From Fidelibacterota bacterium (GTDB lineage: Bacteria > Fidelibacterota > Fidelibacteria > Fidelibacterales > Fidelibacteraceae), in NCBI GenBank assembly GCA_030629925.1, contig DAOVOB010000082.1, positions 1-5,900 of the forward strand: a stretch of 5,900 nt of DNA, in the 5' to 3' direction. The position numbers and the translations under genes were made by a program. The notes below the pieces were generated by a model. It saw nothing but the letters and a program-made list of their open reading frames with translations, was not told where the DNA came from and did not search any database. Shown piece after piece: positions 5,053 through 5,900 of this stretch (position 1 is the first letter of the stretch; each line of letters starts with the position of its first letter).

Positions 5053-5900
5053 TTAGCAACAAGGTTTTTCACTGATCTCGGCAACCGCAGGAAGGGTCAA
5101 TCCGGAGATCAATTCCAAAGAAGCACCGCCACCGGTTGAAACATGTGAGATGCGTTCTGAGAATCCGAGCTTCTTAACAGCGGCAACTGAATCACCACCA
5201 CCGACCAGACTGATAGCGCCTTTATCGGTTGTATCTGCGACAGCAGCACATACAGCTTCGGTTCCTTTTGCAAAACTGGGCATTTCAAAAACGCCCATAG
5301 GTCCATTCCAAAGAACAGTTTTACTGTTTGCAATGATATCGGCAAATTGTTTGATAGTGCGAGGTCCGATATCCAGTCCGATCTGATCAGCCGGAATCTT
5401 ATCCACATCCACGATGGTAGATAAAGCATCATTATTAAATTCACCGGCTGTAACGACATCAACAGGAAGGACGAAATTGACTTTCGAGTCTTTAACAGCT
5501 TCCAGGATCTCTTTGGCCAGTTCAACTTTATCTTCTTCAAGCAAAGATTTACCAATTTCGTAGCCCATGGCTTTGTAAAAAGTGAAGATCATTCCACCGC
5601 CAACGATCAAATTATCAACCTTATCCATCAGGTGACGGATAGTATCAATTTTACCACTGATCTTTGCGCCGCCAAGAATAGCCGTGTATGGGCGAACAGG
5701 GTCTTCAAGTTTGTCTTTAAGATAAATTAGTTCTTTTTCGAGTAAAAGACCTGACACGGCAGCGTCAAAATGCTTCGCAACACCCACTGTCGAGGCGTGT
5801 GCACGATGCGAGGTGCCGAAGGCATCATTGACATAGGCATCACCAAAAGAGGCGATCTTAGCCGCAAATTCAGGCTCATTTTTTTTCTCTTGTTTGTAGA
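5053..5900 (-). CDS. pgk: Phosphoglycerate kinase, N-terminal part outside the window
   Basis: This enzyme transfers phosphate from 1,3-bisphosphoglycerate to ADP, the first ATP-yielding step of glycolysis. The frame is open to the right edge (first full codon at 5898), giving 281 residues starting YKQEKKNEPEFAAKIASF. A GTG at 5787 that could be read as a start is internal, since the conserved VNDAFGTSHRAHAST lies upstream of it. Visible landmarks are that N-domain substrate-binding HRAH, the hinge/C-domain LGGAKISGKID, LIVGGGMIFTF, the nucleotide-site WNGPMGVFE, the GGGDS motif and STGGGASLE near the end. The C-terminus after GLTLPAVAEI is SEKPCC, with two terminal cysteines that are unusual as far as I recall. 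Roughly 110-120 N-terminal residues are outside the window, judging by the usual length of about 395. tpiA follows 15 bp downstream. Confidence 0.97.
   Translation of the reverse strand, partial: YKQEKKNEPEFAAKIASFGDAYVNDAFGTSHRAHASTVGVAKHFDAAVSGLLLEKELIYLKDKLEDPVRPYTAILGGAKISGKIDTIRHLMDKVDNLIVGGGMIFTFYKAMGYEIGKSLLEEDKVELAKEILEAVKDSKVNFVLPVDVVTAGEFNNDALSTIVDVDKIPADQIGLDIGPRTIKQFADIIANSKTVLWNGPMGVFEMPSFAKGTEAVCAAVADTTDKGAISLVGGGDSVAAVKKLGFSERISHVSTGGGASLELISGLTLPAVAEISEKPCC

Noticed and set aside
5053..5787. GTG at 5787 as the pgk start
   Set aside because: The conserved PGK sequence VNDAFGTSHRAHAST is encoded upstream in the same frame up to the window edge.

Overview
The window shows AT-leaning bacterial DNA with dense gene packing, good Shine-Dalgarno sites and a conserved glycolysis/secretion block. 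The phylum cannot be fixed from this sequence alone. The secreted TPR and Sel1 proteins and the style of the intergenic palindromic repeats suggest an FCB-type or related uncultured lineage such as Cloacimonadota or Marinimicrobia, but that is a low-confidence guess.

Left part, + strand (2-1591): two tandem genes for Sel1-like repeat proteins. The first is cut by the window edge. The second starts at 710, not at the earlier ATG at 686, and has a signal peptide. They are paralogues with the same 36-residue repeat unit and similar tails ending in tryptophan, and are probably co-transcribed.

Middle (1592-2382): a 791-bp gap between convergent gene ends, with no intact gene. It is packed with repeats. 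There is a 181-bp palindromic element (1661-1841) that can fold into a long hairpin. Next comes the relic of an ISL3-type insertion sequence (1916-2321): a perfect 8-bp target duplication (ATAAAACG at 1908-1915 and 2322-2329), degenerate terminal inverted repeats, and the last 57 codons of the transposase. Inside the relic lie two further short hairpins that look like nested intergenic repeats. The gap ends with a strong bidirectional terminator (2340-2365).

Right part, - strand, read right to left: pgk (5' end outside the window), tpiA, secG, a tRNA-Leu(GAG) gene, and a gene for an exported TPR protein. pgk, tpiA and secG are separated by 15 and 11 bp, and the secG ribosome binding site overlaps the tpiA stop codon, so they form an operon. 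Pgk and TpiA are adjacent glycolytic enzymes; SecG is the small membrane subunit of the SecYEG translocon, which would export the TPR and Sel1 proteins encoded nearby. The order secG then tRNA-Leu(GAG) is the same as secG-leuU in E. coli. A possible promoter lies in the secG-tRNA gap. No terminator is visible between tRNA and TPR gene, so the TPR gene may be transcribed from the tRNA promoter or the operon.

I found no CRISPR array, defence system or clearly new multi-gene system. The most informative material is the layered repeat and IS relic in the convergent gap.
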